Below are positions 30,038 through 38,273 of a DNA stretch of 64,000 nt, one piece after another. The position numbers were made by a program, and so were the translations under genes. The notes beneath the pieces are model-generated. The model saw only the letters and a program-made list of their open reading frames with translations. It was not told the origin of the DNA and did not search any database. This DNA comes from CAKRJP01 sp963634745. GTDB taxonomy: Bacteria; Bacillota; Clostridia; Lachnospirales; Lachnospiraceae. The stretch covers positions 1 through 64,000 of the forward strand of contig CAVHCX010000004.1 in the NCBI GenBank assembly GCA_963634745.1, written 5' to 3'. The number at the start of each line of letters is the position of its first letter. The first letter of the stretch is position 1.

Positions 30038-30917
30038 TATAACCCGCAGCGATTAATTTACCATGGATCTCTAAGACTCTATCATAATCAGCCTCTGTGG
30101 CGCTATTACATTTAAAGCCCTTGGTAATCTCAAGATATTTATCTTGCCCCCCCTCTTTAATTCTCATCACTTTTACCATCAAGCCAATTTCTTTGACTAA
30201 AACTTTTAGAGGTTTCTTTTCTTTATCTGCGTTGTTTGTAGGAGCACTCTCCTCTGTTTTCTCTGTCGGGGCTTGGGTTGGGGTTGGTTCCTCTGTTTTC
30301 TCTACTGGGGTTGGGGCCGGGGAAACAGCCTGCTCGTCTGCCCTGTTAGCAGAAATTTTGTTCATCTTTTTCTTCATTGTCTCTGTTGTCGGCATTTCCC
30401 AAGAAAAGACGGAGACACCCGTTTTTGCGTTGCAAATAACGAGTTTCGTTATTGTCCTTGTCGGACTATCATACTTAATCTCCGTGACAACATATTTAGC
30501 TTGGGGGTCGCTTAAAACCCATTTGCCCCCAGCCTCTTTCGTCATAACATTTGCCCAAACCTGTGGGCTCGTGTATAATTCAGATCCGATTCCCCAACGG
30601 GAGCAACTACGCTTCATAGCGTCAGAGCTCTGGGCTTTGTATCTGTTTTCGTCATTTTGATCAGATGAAAGTGCAATACCACAGTCCCATTTCCAGACGA
30701 AGGGCTGATCTTCAGATTCACGAACACCAATTCCGCAATACAATTGATCCCCAATCATCTTGTATTCGCTACACCAATTCATGGGGCTAACGGCCTGGTC
30801 AAGAAACTTTGCGTCAGTTCTTGATGTCTTATACAAAAAAAACAAGGCCCCAGACTTTCCAATTTGCTTTGGCTTGACTTCTATGTCTTGCGGCTCTAAT
30901 AATGGAAATTTGATCAT
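30030..30917 (-). CDS. Rad52-like single-strand annealing protein
   Basis: A 295-residue protein. Its first 125 residues follow the Rad52/Sak pattern: KFLDQAVSPMNWCSEYKMIG, then CGIGV, FVWKWDCG, and SSDAMKRSCSRWGIGSELY, the helix that binds ssDNA. A Pro/Thr/Glu linker (about 195-235) with TEEP-type repeats separates a small C-terminal helical domain. It should anneal complementary strands and pairs with the two PD-(D/E)XK nucleases and the ssDNA-binding protein to form a recombination set. First gene of the unit from 30948-30974. Confidence 0.88.
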   Translation of the reverse strand: MIKFPLLEPQDIEVKPKQIGKSGALFFLYKTSRTDAKFLDQAVSPMNWCSEYKMIGDQLYCGIGVRESEDQPFVWKWDCGIALSSDQNDENRYKAQSSDAMKRSCSRWGIGSELYTSPQVWANVMTKEAGGKWVLSDPQAKYVVTEIKYDSPTRTITKLVICNAKTGVSVFSWEMPTTETMKKKMNKISANRADEQAVSPAPTPVEKTEEPTPTQAPTEKTEESAPTNNADKEKKPLKVLVKEIGLMVKVMRIKEGGQDKYLEITKGFKCNSATEADYDRVLEIHGKLIAAGYNA

Positions 30918-30947
30918 TTTTTATCCTCCTTAATAGATCACGATAAT

Positions 30948-30974
30948 ATTATAATAGAAAAAAAGCAGAGTCAA
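30948..30974 (-). promoter_or_regulatory. Promoter TTGACT-15-TATAAT
   Basis: TTGACT (30974-30969) and TATAAT (30953-30948). The spacer is only 15 bp, shorter than in the sister promoters, so activity may be lower or the -10 shifted. Confidence 0.7.
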
Positions 30975-31001
30975 GCTTCTTTCTCTCTGTTTTTTTATTT
31001 A

Positions 31002-31745
31002 TTATTTTCTAGAGGAAGTCTTAGACACAGAAGTTTTTGTTTTTCTCTTCTTTGTGGAAGCTTTTTCTTCCAAACCCCTCTTAGTATTTTTAGGACGTTT
31101 TCCAGCTTTCTTTTTGGACGGATTGGACGGGCAGACAATCTTCTTTGTAAGCTTTTCGTCGACAACAATAAATTTGTTGCTCTCTGCTGAATTACTAAGA
31201 ATGATCGGGTAGCCAACATACAAATCGTGCCCAGCACTCGCTTTAATAGCTTTAATAATCCTGATATTGGGATTCTCCTCAAACTCTGTGGAATTTAAAC
31301 TCCCCATCGCTTCTGAAGAACCGGAACCAATAGCGATATAATCATCATGCTCGATCACGGCTCCGTTCGTAATTGTGTAAATCTTATCCTGATAGATAAA
31401 AAGGAACACAGAACCCAGAACAGAATAAGGATCTTCATCCGGCAAGAACTTGCGAGAGCGTAAAGTTTCGCGGATCAACGGCTCAATGGTGTTTACGACA
31501 TAATCATAATCAACCAAACCATCAATGGCGTCAAGGCGATTGACGAGCCCATTCATTGTGCGAATAACGCACGCGTCTCGTAACTCCCCCACAGATCCCA
31601 TTAAGCAATTATCAACCCCTCTAACAGGCCATATTTTATAATTATTCGGATTGCTTAGAGATGCTTTAGTCCCCCCACACGTGACTTGTGAATCAGCCCC
31701 CACATAAACAACATTATCTTTCTTAACTGCGACAACAACGCTCAT
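31002..31745 (-). CDS. Proteasome/HslV-like Ntn hydrolase with basic tail
   Basis: A 247-residue protein. The fold signature is HslV/beta-subunit-like: SVVVAVKKDNVVYVGADSQV at the start, NYKIW, and AIGSGSSEAMGSL. If Met1 is removed, Ser2 becomes the N-terminal nucleophile and Asp18 falls at position 17, exactly as in Thr1/Asp17; Lys37 would take the Lys33 role. Ser replacing Thr is unusual. Residues about 211-247 are a Lys/Arg/Ser/Thr tail (KKKAGKRPKNTKRG) like histone H1, suggesting nucleic-acid binding. GGAGG precedes the ATG. It is alone in its unit. Confidence 0.85.
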   Translation of the reverse strand: MSVVVAVKKDNVVYVGADSQVTCGGTKASLSNPNNYKIWPVRGVDNCLMGSVGELRDACVIRTMNGLVNRLDAIDGLVDYDYVVNTIEPLIRETLRSRKFLPDEDPYSVLGSVFLFIYQDKIYTITNGAVIEHDDYIAIGSGSSEAMGSLNSTEFEENPNIRIIKAIKASAGHDLYVGYPIILSNSAESNKFIVVDEKLTKKIVCPSNPSKKKAGKRPKNTKRGLEEKASTKKRKTKTSVSKTSSRK

Positions 31746-31776
31746 TGGTTGCCTCCTTTAAATGCAATATAATAGT

Positions 31777-31805
31777 ATTATAACGGAGTCCAAGAAAAAA
31801 ACCAA
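31777..31805 (-). promoter_or_regulatory. Promoter TTGGTT-17-TATAAT
   Basis: TTGGTT (31805-31800) and TATAAT (31782-31777), 17 bp spacer, overlapping the T run of the preceding terminator. It drives the Ntn hydrolase gene. Confidence 0.7.
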
Positions 31806-31826
31806 GAAAAGAGAATTTAATTCTCT
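31804..31826 (-). terminator. Terminator spanning the stop codon of the nuclease gene
   Basis: AGAGAAT-TAA-ATTCTCT followed by TTTCTTGGTTTTTTTC on the minus strand. The TAA stop of the gene 32455-31817 forms the loop. Confidence 0.65.
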
Positions 31827-32455
31827 ATAAATTTATTTACAAGGACATCCCCTAATACGGGGATCGGAATCATCCGGCATATTTCTCCCGACAAATGAAT
31901 TGCCGCAAGATTGTATTTTTGGCCCAGCGACAAATATCCAGACTGAACCGCTGCTTTTAAATACAGGTTTAGTTGGGCTCTCACCATTTTTCCATGAATA
32001 GCGCTGGTTGTCTTGAAATCACATAGGGTAGTGACGCCCCCTACCTCTGCTAAGAGGTCAAATCTTCCTGCTGCGACGGCTTTTTTGTTTTTGTCGTAAA
32101 GTAATACGACTTTTTCGACCATAACTGGTTTTATTTTGTATATTGGTTCAACAAAGACAAAATAATTTATTGTTTCTTGATGCATAGTTGGGGAAGTGAT
32201 CATACCCCAAATATCGGCCCCTTTTGCTCTCGCAGTAATCAATGATTGCAACTCACTGTGAACCTGCGTTCCGTAATCAGCAGATCTTTTTAGCAACTCT
32301 GGATCAACGGCCGCATAAACGTCTCCATAAACTTGTTTCAGGAGAGTGGTGACACTCGGCAACACAGCTCCGTTGCAAACATATTGATGATCCGTGGGAT
32401 AGAACTCAACGATATCCCCATTTGGTAATGTGTGTTTTTCTACCTCAAGTCCCAT
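31817..32455 (-). CDS. PD-(D/E)XK exonuclease of phage recombination type
   Basis: A 212-residue nuclease. YGTQVHSEL is motif I, GRFDLLAEVGGVTTLCDFKT holds the catalytic Asp and the Asp-x-Lys, and QLNLYLKAA is the QxxxY motif. There are no Fe-S cysteines, unlike the nuclease at 26799-25807. It is co-transcribed with the ssDNA-binding protein and coupled to the gene before it (TAATG). It likely makes single-stranded ends for the Rad52-like annealase. Confidence 0.85.
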   Translation of the reverse strand: MGLEVEKHTLPNGDIVEFYPTDHQYVCNGAVLPSVTTLLKQVYGDVYAAVDPELLKRSADYGTQVHSELQSLITARAKGADIWGMITSPTMHQETINYFVFVEPIYKIKPVMVEKVVLLYDKNKKAVAAGRFDLLAEVGGVTTLCDFKTTSAIHGKMVRAQLNLYLKAAVQSGYLSLGQKYNLAAIHLSGEICRMIPIPVLGDVLVNKFIEN

Positions 32456-32871
32456 TATTTATTCTCCGAACTTACGCTAACCTTGGAATCTTCGCTTTTC
32501 TTTTTGATTTTTGTAACTCTGAAAGATTCTTTTACGGGAGAAATTTTTACATATTTCTTGTACAAATCGGGGTCGTCCTCTTTCAGCCCCTTCGAATTAA
32601 AACTTTCTCTTATTGTTTCGGGTACATACGTGTATCTGTTCTCACCGGAACAGATAGAGGATTCTCCAGTGCTGTAATAATTCTCTTTAACCACTTCTTT
32701 GATTTGAGAATTCACTTCTTCTTTGATAGAAGCAATGTATTTCTCAAGATCGAGAAGAAGATCATACCTCTGAGCAAAACGCTCAGAGGTAATCAACTCC
32801 TTGGGTGGCATGGTTGAAAGGGCCTCTGCGAGTTCATTCACTGCCGCCAACTGTTCGTTGCTATTTTCCAT
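32455..32871 (-). CDS. Hypothetical protein of the recombination unit
   Basis: A 138-residue helical, acidic-then-basic protein lying between the ssDNA-binding protein and the nuclease, with which it overlaps by one base. No domain recognised. By position it is probably a recombination accessory protein; this is inference. Confidence 0.75.
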   Translation of the reverse strand: MENSNEQLAAVNELAEALSTMPPKELITSERFAQRYDLLLDLEKYIASIKEEVNSQIKEVVKENYYSTGESSICSGENRYTYVPETIRESFNSKGLKEDDPDLYKKYVKISPVKESFRVTKIKKKSEDSKVSVSSENK

Positions 32872-32888
32872 TGTGTGTACCTCAATGA

Positions 32889-33872
32889 TTAAAAGTCAAG
32901 GTCAGAGCTATCGGTCCCAAAACCTTTTACGGGGGTAGGAGTAGGAGCTTCTTCCTTTGCGAAAGCCCCCTCTCCATTTATGCGCGCAGCATATTTCTTG
33001 CCGTTTTCGTCCATGGTGACTTCTCTGGCAGCTAAGCCGTCGGCAATGGCTTTCTTAGTATACGCGCCATCTTCTCCGTCTTTAAGAGGCGTTTTTGAGC
33101 CACCACGGATTCGGCGTTCGCGAACAAAGGTAGTTTTGTACTGAGGTCCATTCCCCCTTCCAAAATATTCATCTTCCGCATCCTCATCAATTTCGCGTTC
33201 GATGATATTAACAAGGTCGCCTTTAAGATTGACAGTCGTGCCTACGGCATAGTGGCCTTTGATATATGCTGCAATACCGCCCTCTGTCGGCGCGACAAAA
33301 TCAAACTTCTGGGCCTTCCCCTTGTAATCAAGGAAGATTCCATTGATACACAAACGTCCAGTCTCGGTTTCATTTTCTCCGACTTCTGGTGTAATGTCTT
33401 CAAGATAAACATCAATATCGAACTCTGCTTTAGGGGCAAAAGGAATTTTGTCTGTATCCTTTTTTAACCCAGCACGAAATCCTTTGATCATCACTGAGCT
33501 ATCAACACGCTCTCCGTTGCGGCGAGCATACTCGTCAAGGCGAGCAATAATCCAAACTTTGGTAGAAGCTTTGGCGGCCTCTTCGAAGTTGGCGTCCGGG
33601 TTTTCTTCCAAGAATGAGGCAACAGAGACGACTCTACCCGGCAACAATTCAGATAAATTGTCGTAATCTTTTGAGTGATCCCCTTTTCTTGTGTTTTCCG
33701 AAACCCAGAATTGAACTTTCTGGCTATCGGAGCCTTTCTCATCTGTAACGACGACAAGATTGCCCCTAATTACCTGCTCGCCATGCTTTTGGGTGACGAT
33801 CTCAAGGTTATCTTCTTTGATATAGCCAACCAAATGAACGTCATTTCTTCTTGTTTTTTTCTTTTCTACCAT
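32889..33872 (-). CDS. Single-stranded DNA-binding protein with two OB-like regions
   Basis: A 327-residue protein. Residues about 10-110 (VHLVGYIKEDNLEIVTQKHG, GNLVVVTDEKG) and about 150-230 (DIDVYLEDI, INGIFLDYKGK, NLKGDLVNII) look like two OB folds. The C-terminus ends GTDSSDLDF, an acidic, hydrophobic-ended tip like that of bacterial SSB (DDIPF) that recruits partners. It is first in a unit with a nuclease gene. I infer an SSB role from these features and from context; it is not a standard SSB sequence. Confidence 0.75.
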   Translation of the reverse strand: MVEKKKTRRNDVHLVGYIKEDNLEIVTQKHGEQVIRGNLVVVTDEKGSDSQKVQFWVSENTRKGDHSKDYDNLSELLPGRVVSVASFLEENPDANFEEAAKASTKVWIIARLDEYARRNGERVDSSVMIKGFRAGLKKDTDKIPFAPKAEFDIDVYLEDITPEVGENETETGRLCINGIFLDYKGKAQKFDFVAPTEGGIAAYIKGHYAVGTTVNLKGDLVNIIEREIDEDAEDEYFGRGNGPQYKTTFVRERRIRGGSKTPLKDGEDGAYTKKAIADGLAAREVTMDENGKKYAARINGEGAFAKEEAPTPTPVKGFGTDSSDLDF

Positions 33873-33937
33873 TGTTTTTGTTCTCCTTTATAAAATAAAT
33901 TCTAGCCAGGTTTTAAGGCTAACCTTTAACCAAGAAT

Positions 33938-33965
33938 ATTATACTGAATTGCTTAAAAAAGTCAA
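33938..33965 (-). promoter_or_regulatory. Promoter TTGACT-16-TATAAT
   Basis: TTGACT (33965-33960) and TATAAT (33943-33938), 16 bp spacer. It drives the genes 33872-31817. Confidence 0.85.
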
Positions 33966-33978
33966 GTGATTTGTTTGT

Positions 33979-34311
33979 TTAATTGTGAGGCTCGCTTTTT
34001 GATGATTCGTCATTGATGCAAGAAATAGCGTGGTTTAGGTACCAAATAGCTTTTCGAAGGTCTTCTTTTGTGTTAAATTTGCGGCCGGCACGGCTGATAT
34101 ATTTCAAAGCGTTGCCGATATCGAAGGCATAGCACCCTTCTGTCCCACATACGCTTGCAATATAATCAATAACCTCAATTCCCCCCTCCATTTGATAATG
34201 ATGAGGATGATCGACCATCTCCGACATCTCCAAATTCTCCCCCTGAGAGGCGTTATCTGGCATTTCCCCCCACATGCCTGCGTGTTTTGACTTTTTTATC
34301 GATGTAGACAA
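33979..34311 (-). CDS. DUF3310 protein
   Basis: A 110-residue protein. The DUF3310 core is clear from about residue 33: VDHPHHYQMEGGIEVIDYI, then AFDIGNALKYISRAGRK and DLRKAIWYLNHAI. DUF3310 proteins are very common in phages and are sometimes called nucleotide kinase-like, but their role is not established. The N-terminal 30 residues are a variable charged extension. It stands alone between the promoter 34359-34386 and the next promoter. Confidence 0.9.
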   Translation of the reverse strand: MSTSIKKSKHAGMWGEMPDNASQGENLEMSEMVDHPHHYQMEGGIEVIDYIASVCGTEGCYAFDIGNALKYISRAGRKFNTKEDLRKAIWYLNHAISCINDESSKSEPHN

Positions 34312-34358
34312 TTTGCTGTTCTCCTTTTAATTTAATTACAGGCTCGTCGCCTATAATT

Positions 34359-34386
34359 ATTATAATGAATTACTACTCCCCATCAA
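34359..34386 (-). promoter_or_regulatory. Promoter TTGATG-16-TATAAT
   Basis: TTGATG (34386-34381) and TATAAT (34364-34359), 16 bp spacer, just past the tail-unit terminator. It drives the DUF3310 gene. Confidence 0.8.
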
Positions 34387-34408
34387 GAAAAATAATTTTT
34401 AAATAGTT

Positions 34409-34440
34409 AAAAAAGGTAGGAGACGAGAGAATCTCCTACC
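34409..34440 (-). terminator. Terminator of the tail module
   Basis: GGTAGGAGA/TCTCCTACC nine-pair stem with an eight-base loop followed by six T on the minus strand, about 50 bases after the last tail gene. Confidence 0.9.
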
Positions 34441-34488
34441 TTCAAATCAGTTTACCTAATATCTAAAACGAATAAAACACGGCTTTTA

Positions 34489-35394
34489 TTACGCCAAACA
34501 GAAGCAAGGACATATACCCAAGTCAGGCTCAGAGGCACTTTGCCAACCGGCCTCCCCATCTGGGCCGACACAACAAAAATACTTGGCGCTAGCAACATCT
34601 CGGAGCCAATATCCTGTTTGCTCTGCGTCAACAGAGCCTCCCTCCGTCAAAGCGAAAAGAGGGAGCCGTCCTCTAATAGTGCCTGTGTCACACCCCGAAG
34701 AAGACCAAACAGTTGTCCCATAAACCTCTGCTTCTGTCATATTTACGGCATAACACTCATACCACTTAGAGGAGACGGAGCCCCCTGACGCCGTGCCGAA
34801 TCTATTATAACGAGAAGACACAACCTGATTTGTCAAGTGTTCCCAAGTCTTCTGTAAATGAGTCCCAAACTCCTTGTATAATTGGTAGTTAATTGTCCCC
34901 TCTATGGTTGTGACAGCATTATTATTTGAGTCTGCCCCATAGATAGAATTGTGAAGCCTTGATCCCGCGTAACCTCCGGTTGTTACTTCTTCGTCATTCA
35001 TAGTCTGTGTCCCCAAAATTCCAGGGACATACTGCCCAGGAATTACGAGAATATGATACGGTAAAGATGTGTCGTTATTATTCCCCAGCTTTATATTAAA
35101 CCCGGCGATTGTGACGACATCCATTCCGCTTTTTTCTGTATTATTGGTATTAACAATAGTTGAGTTTAAAGTAAAATAATCTCCTAAATACAAATCTTCA
35201 AAAGACTCATAACCATTTGTTCCCGCGATTCTATCCCATAAGCTTCCGTCCTTATAATAGGAGGTGATATCTTTCCCCCTAACAAAACAATTATGGGAGA
35301 AGTAATCTCCCTTAACTTGTGCTACGGTCGTTTGGGGATATAACTCAGTGCCATCGCTGTCTTTTAAAACCACATTTTTTGCAACAGTAGTCAT
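34489..35394 (-). CDS. Tail-tip or receptor-binding protein
   Basis: A 301-residue protein starting MTTVAKNVVLKDSDG, with the ATG overlapping the upstream stop (TAATG) behind AAGGAGG. The C-terminal half (YNRFGTASGG, WSSSGCDTGTIRGRLPLF, then GYWLRDVASAKYFCCVGPDG, ending GICPCFCLA) resembles the DUF6273-type modules at the ends of gut-phage tail proteins, where a sugar-binding role is suspected. It is the last gene of the tail module. No repeat or reverse transcriptase suggests hypervariation here. Confidence 0.7.
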   Translation of the reverse strand: MTTVAKNVVLKDSDGTELYPQTTVAQVKGDYFSHNCFVRGKDITSYYKDGSLWDRIAGTNGYESFEDLYLGDYFTLNSTIVNTNNTEKSGMDVVTIAGFNIKLGNNNDTSLPYHILVIPGQYVPGILGTQTMNDEEVTTGGYAGSRLHNSIYGADSNNNAVTTIEGTINYQLYKEFGTHLQKTWEHLTNQVVSSRYNRFGTASGGSVSSKWYECYAVNMTEAEVYGTTVWSSSGCDTGTIRGRLPLFALTEGGSVDAEQTGYWLRDVASAKYFCCVGPDGEAGWQSASEPDLGICPCFCLA

Positions 35395-36236
35395 TACCAA
35401 ACCTCCTTGTCAACGGCGGTAACAGTATCTTTGATTTGGAACGAGACAATCTTCTTGGAATAAGACCCCCCGTTCCAGTAATAAGACACCGTCAAACTCG
35501 AGTCCGTAGAGACAGCGTGGGTAAATCGACAGAAGAAACAAAGATCACCTATTATTACAACTCCCGTGGAATCAGGAACGTAAACCCCTGAAGGGATAAG
35601 ATGGACATAGTAATCTATAATATCCCCATCTTGCTCCGAATAATAATAGCCAACATTTATTTTTGACAACCCCGCGATGCCCTCGTCATCGTATTTTTCG
35701 GAAGACCCATTGATAAAATCAATAGCGATTTTCGCTCCTTTCATGCCCTCGGGGTAGGAGCTCGAAGAATTTTCCGTGATCTCAATATGATGATGATAGA
35801 CATGGTTTAATTGATCTTTTTCTCCGCTGTCCGTATAAAACTCTCCATGGAATTTCCCATAAAATTTTCCGTCAGACGTCACGGAAGTCGCCCCGTCTTC
35901 ACGAACCACCTGATTAATATGCCCGCCTAATGTTAACTGGCCTGTTTCGGTGTCTTGTTTGAGGCTAAAGCCATCATGTGTTGTTGTTCGATTTTCCCCA
36001 TCAACCAGAGCGCCGTAAGATAAGTCCCCCCCTTTAGAAATTAATACCTTCCCTGACTCCCCCAATGGCAAGGATTTTGTTTTGGCAACGCTGGTCCCCC
36101 CAACAGTATTCTGCTCCCCCGTTCCAACATAAATACTACCTTTATCGCTAAGTAAATTTTTATTTTCCATACTACTTCTCATAATATCAGCGCGGAGATT
36201 GTTGCTGATACAATTATTTGAATCTGTAAGTCCCAT
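35394..36236 (-). CDS. Tail or baseplate protein
   Basis: A 280-residue, Gly/Ser/Thr-rich beta protein. The middle has an HVYHHHIEITENSSSSYPEG histidine cluster, and the first 110 residues look like a fibre stem (GSIYVGTGEQNTVGGTSVAK). AAAGGGGG precedes the ATG at 36236; a second in-frame ATG at 36170 lacks a good site. Probably part of the tail tip. Confidence 0.65.
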   Translation of the reverse strand: MGLTDSNNCISNNLRADIMRSSMENKNLLSDKGSIYVGTGEQNTVGGTSVAKTKSLPLGESGKVLISKGGDLSYGALVDGENRTTTHDGFSLKQDTETGQLTLGGHINQVVREDGATSVTSDGKFYGKFHGEFYTDSGEKDQLNHVYHHHIEITENSSSSYPEGMKGAKIAIDFINGSSEKYDDEGIAGLSKINVGYYYSEQDGDIIDYYVHLIPSGVYVPDSTGVVIIGDLCFFCRFTHAVSTDSSLTVSYYWNGGSYSKKIVSFQIKDTVTAVDKEVW

Positions 36237-36251
36237 TTTATTTCCCCCTTT

Positions 36252-38258
36252 TTATACGGCATTATAAGTATCCTGCTTAATTTCTGTGAGATAAAGAGAA
36301 CATGGTAAATAGGAATTTTTCACCGTCTCTCCTTTTGTTTGGGCTTTTATATAACCCAATAGCGCAGAAGAGGAGCGACGCCCCCCTCCTTGCAAATAAA
36401 CAGTATATGAGGCGGCAGAAGTTGACGCTTGTCTATTAATAAAGGTCGTTTCCCCCCCGCCAACTTCAATTGTCCCCTCAAAGAAAAAGGTGTTTTGTCC
36501 GAAAAGAGTTTTTATTCTCAGATCATCCGTATCTAGGTGTCCGGTGACATAAGTAAGAGTACCGTCCTTTTTCCCAATTCCAGATGATAATGAACTAAAA
36601 TCATAAGCCTCGGGGAGAGTTCCTGAAGCGCCCCAAAGTTTTACGCAATCACCTAATTTATTCCCTGAGGCCCATTTTGTCTCCCACTTCTGTATTCCCC
36701 CAAAACTCCCCAAATCAAGGGAGTCCTCTGGTACGGAGACAGAGCTAACACAATACACGCCTCCACTAACGCTTCTCCATTCTTTTTGAGGATAATATCC
36801 TTCCTCGTTAATGGTAACAAAACCATATACAGTGTCTCCGCTGCTAAATTCTGTCCCACTGGGACAACCTTCCGTTGCTGTCGGATCTAGAGACAAAAAA
36901 ACGGATAACACACCACTCCCCCCGGAAATAAAGACTTTGGATTTAATATCATTATCTATAATACTAGACCCCGAACCAATAGAAGGTGTTTCTCTCCCAA
37001 CGGTAATTTCCGCAGACACAGCAAGGTTGTTTAAGTTGCTAAAAGAAATGTTTGTCGTCCCTGAATAATCTAAATTGCACGAAACACTCTGAATTAAAAA
37101 ACGTTCTCGAGCCAGACCAAAAAAATCGTCCGAAATGGCAATCAAATTATTAACCTCTAAGAAAGGATTAAACATGACACTAACAGAAGATGAAGTTTTT
37201 ATGATCAACTGCTGTCTCAACTCATACTCCGCTCTTTCCTGTGCCAACAAATCTGTCGTTATATCAGAATCATTAATAATATCACCCGTCCTGAGGCCTA
37301 TCCGCTGATAACAAAGGGGGGATCTGACGTCGCCATTAACGGCCACTCCTTGACAGGCCCCTCCACTGCTACTACTGCCGATAACAATAACTCGATTAAC
37401 AACTGTACTATAATCCAAGGAAAAATCTAAGTCTCCTATGTTCCCCTCAGACGTTTGATACTCCCAAAGTAATGGTTTATTTGTATCCATCGAAACCTCA
37501 TTAACAGGGGCAAAAACCAGGTTACCGTTCGCATTATAGAAAACCTCTGCTGACAATTGGGTGCCGAGTTCTAACAAAATGCTCCCAAGAGTATCTCCTG
37601 CGCTTTTCGAAATTTCTGCCTGGGTTACCTTATTTTTGAAAGCGGAATTGTAAATCATTTCTTGTGGATCAAGGACATACCCGTTCCCCATCTCAGTCGA
37701 CAGAATTGAGCGGACAACGTCTTCAATTACGCTGCCCGTCTCTATAATATAAGACGTCTCCAGCTTCCCCGTGGCCCCCTCAAACAAGCTAAACTTGTCA
37801 CTGGCACTGATTTGGACCTCTCTTCCTGAGGTTGTTAAGGAAGGGGTTATCTGAGTGATCACATACACACCTTTCTGGAACCACACTGTTGTACCCGAAG
37901 ACAACTTCAGCCCTTGATCAAGCCTTAGTCTCGTGCCAGCCCACAAATGGTTGATATCAGGGTTAAATTGCCCCGTATGATTATACAGAACAAAAGATAA
38001 AGTACGCCTTTGTCCGTCCTGATAATTCTCATTGTAACTACCGCCCGTCTTGATGGCAGAGTTCGGTATTTCATAGTCAATTGTCTCGTCTGGGCACAGG
38101 ACAAAGATGCGGAAAGAGGGGGAAGCCAAATTATTTTCTATTTCTTTCTTTATCATATCAATATCTGTGTCTTGGTCCACATACAACCCATCAGCGTCCA
38201 CCGAGAAAGGCAGAGTTTCGCCGCTAGATAAATTAATATATTGAGCAACTTTACTCAT
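36252..38258 (-). CDS. Tail hub / baseplate protein
   Basis: A 668-residue protein. Residues about 50-430 follow the siphovirus tail-hub (gp37/endopeptidase-tail) pattern: SFVLYNHTGQFNPD, LWAGTRLRLDQGLK, KGVYVITQITPS, ISASDKFSLFEG and FLEVNNLIAISDDFFGLARERFLIQSVS. The last 200 residues are a Gly/Ser-rich beta extension. It should join the tube to the tip and open on host contact. It lies between the two large tip proteins and the terminal fibre proteins. Confidence 0.8.
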   Translation of the reverse strand: MSKVAQYINLSSGETLPFSVDADGLYVDQDTDIDMIKKEIENNLASPSFRIFVLCPDETIDYEIPNSAIKTGGSYNENYQDGQRRTLSFVLYNHTGQFNPDINHLWAGTRLRLDQGLKLSSGTTVWFQKGVYVITQITPSLTTSGREVQISASDKFSLFEGATGKLETSYIIETGSVIEDVVRSILSTEMGNGYVLDPQEMIYNSAFKNKVTQAEISKSAGDTLGSILLELGTQLSAEVFYNANGNLVFAPVNEVSMDTNKPLLWEYQTSEGNIGDLDFSLDYSTVVNRVIVIGSSSSGGACQGVAVNGDVRSPLCYQRIGLRTGDIINDSDITTDLLAQERAEYELRQQLIIKTSSSVSVMFNPFLEVNNLIAISDDFFGLARERFLIQSVSCNLDYSGTTNISFSNLNNLAVSAEITVGRETPSIGSGSSIIDNDIKSKVFISGGSGVLSVFLSLDPTATEGCPSGTEFSSGDTVYGFVTINEEGYYPQKEWRSVSGGVYCVSSVSVPEDSLDLGSFGGIQKWETKWASGNKLGDCVKLWGASGTLPEAYDFSSLSSGIGKKDGTLTYVTGHLDTDDLRIKTLFGQNTFFFEGTIEVGGGETTFINRQASTSAASYTVYLQGGGRRSSSALLGYIKAQTKGETVKNSYLPCSLYLTEIKQDTYNAV

Positions 38259-38273
38259 AAACGGCCTCCTTTA

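Noticed and set aside
34489..35394. Diversity-generating retroelement target in the tip protein
   Set aside because: No reverse transcriptase and no template repeat of its C-terminal end is present in the window.
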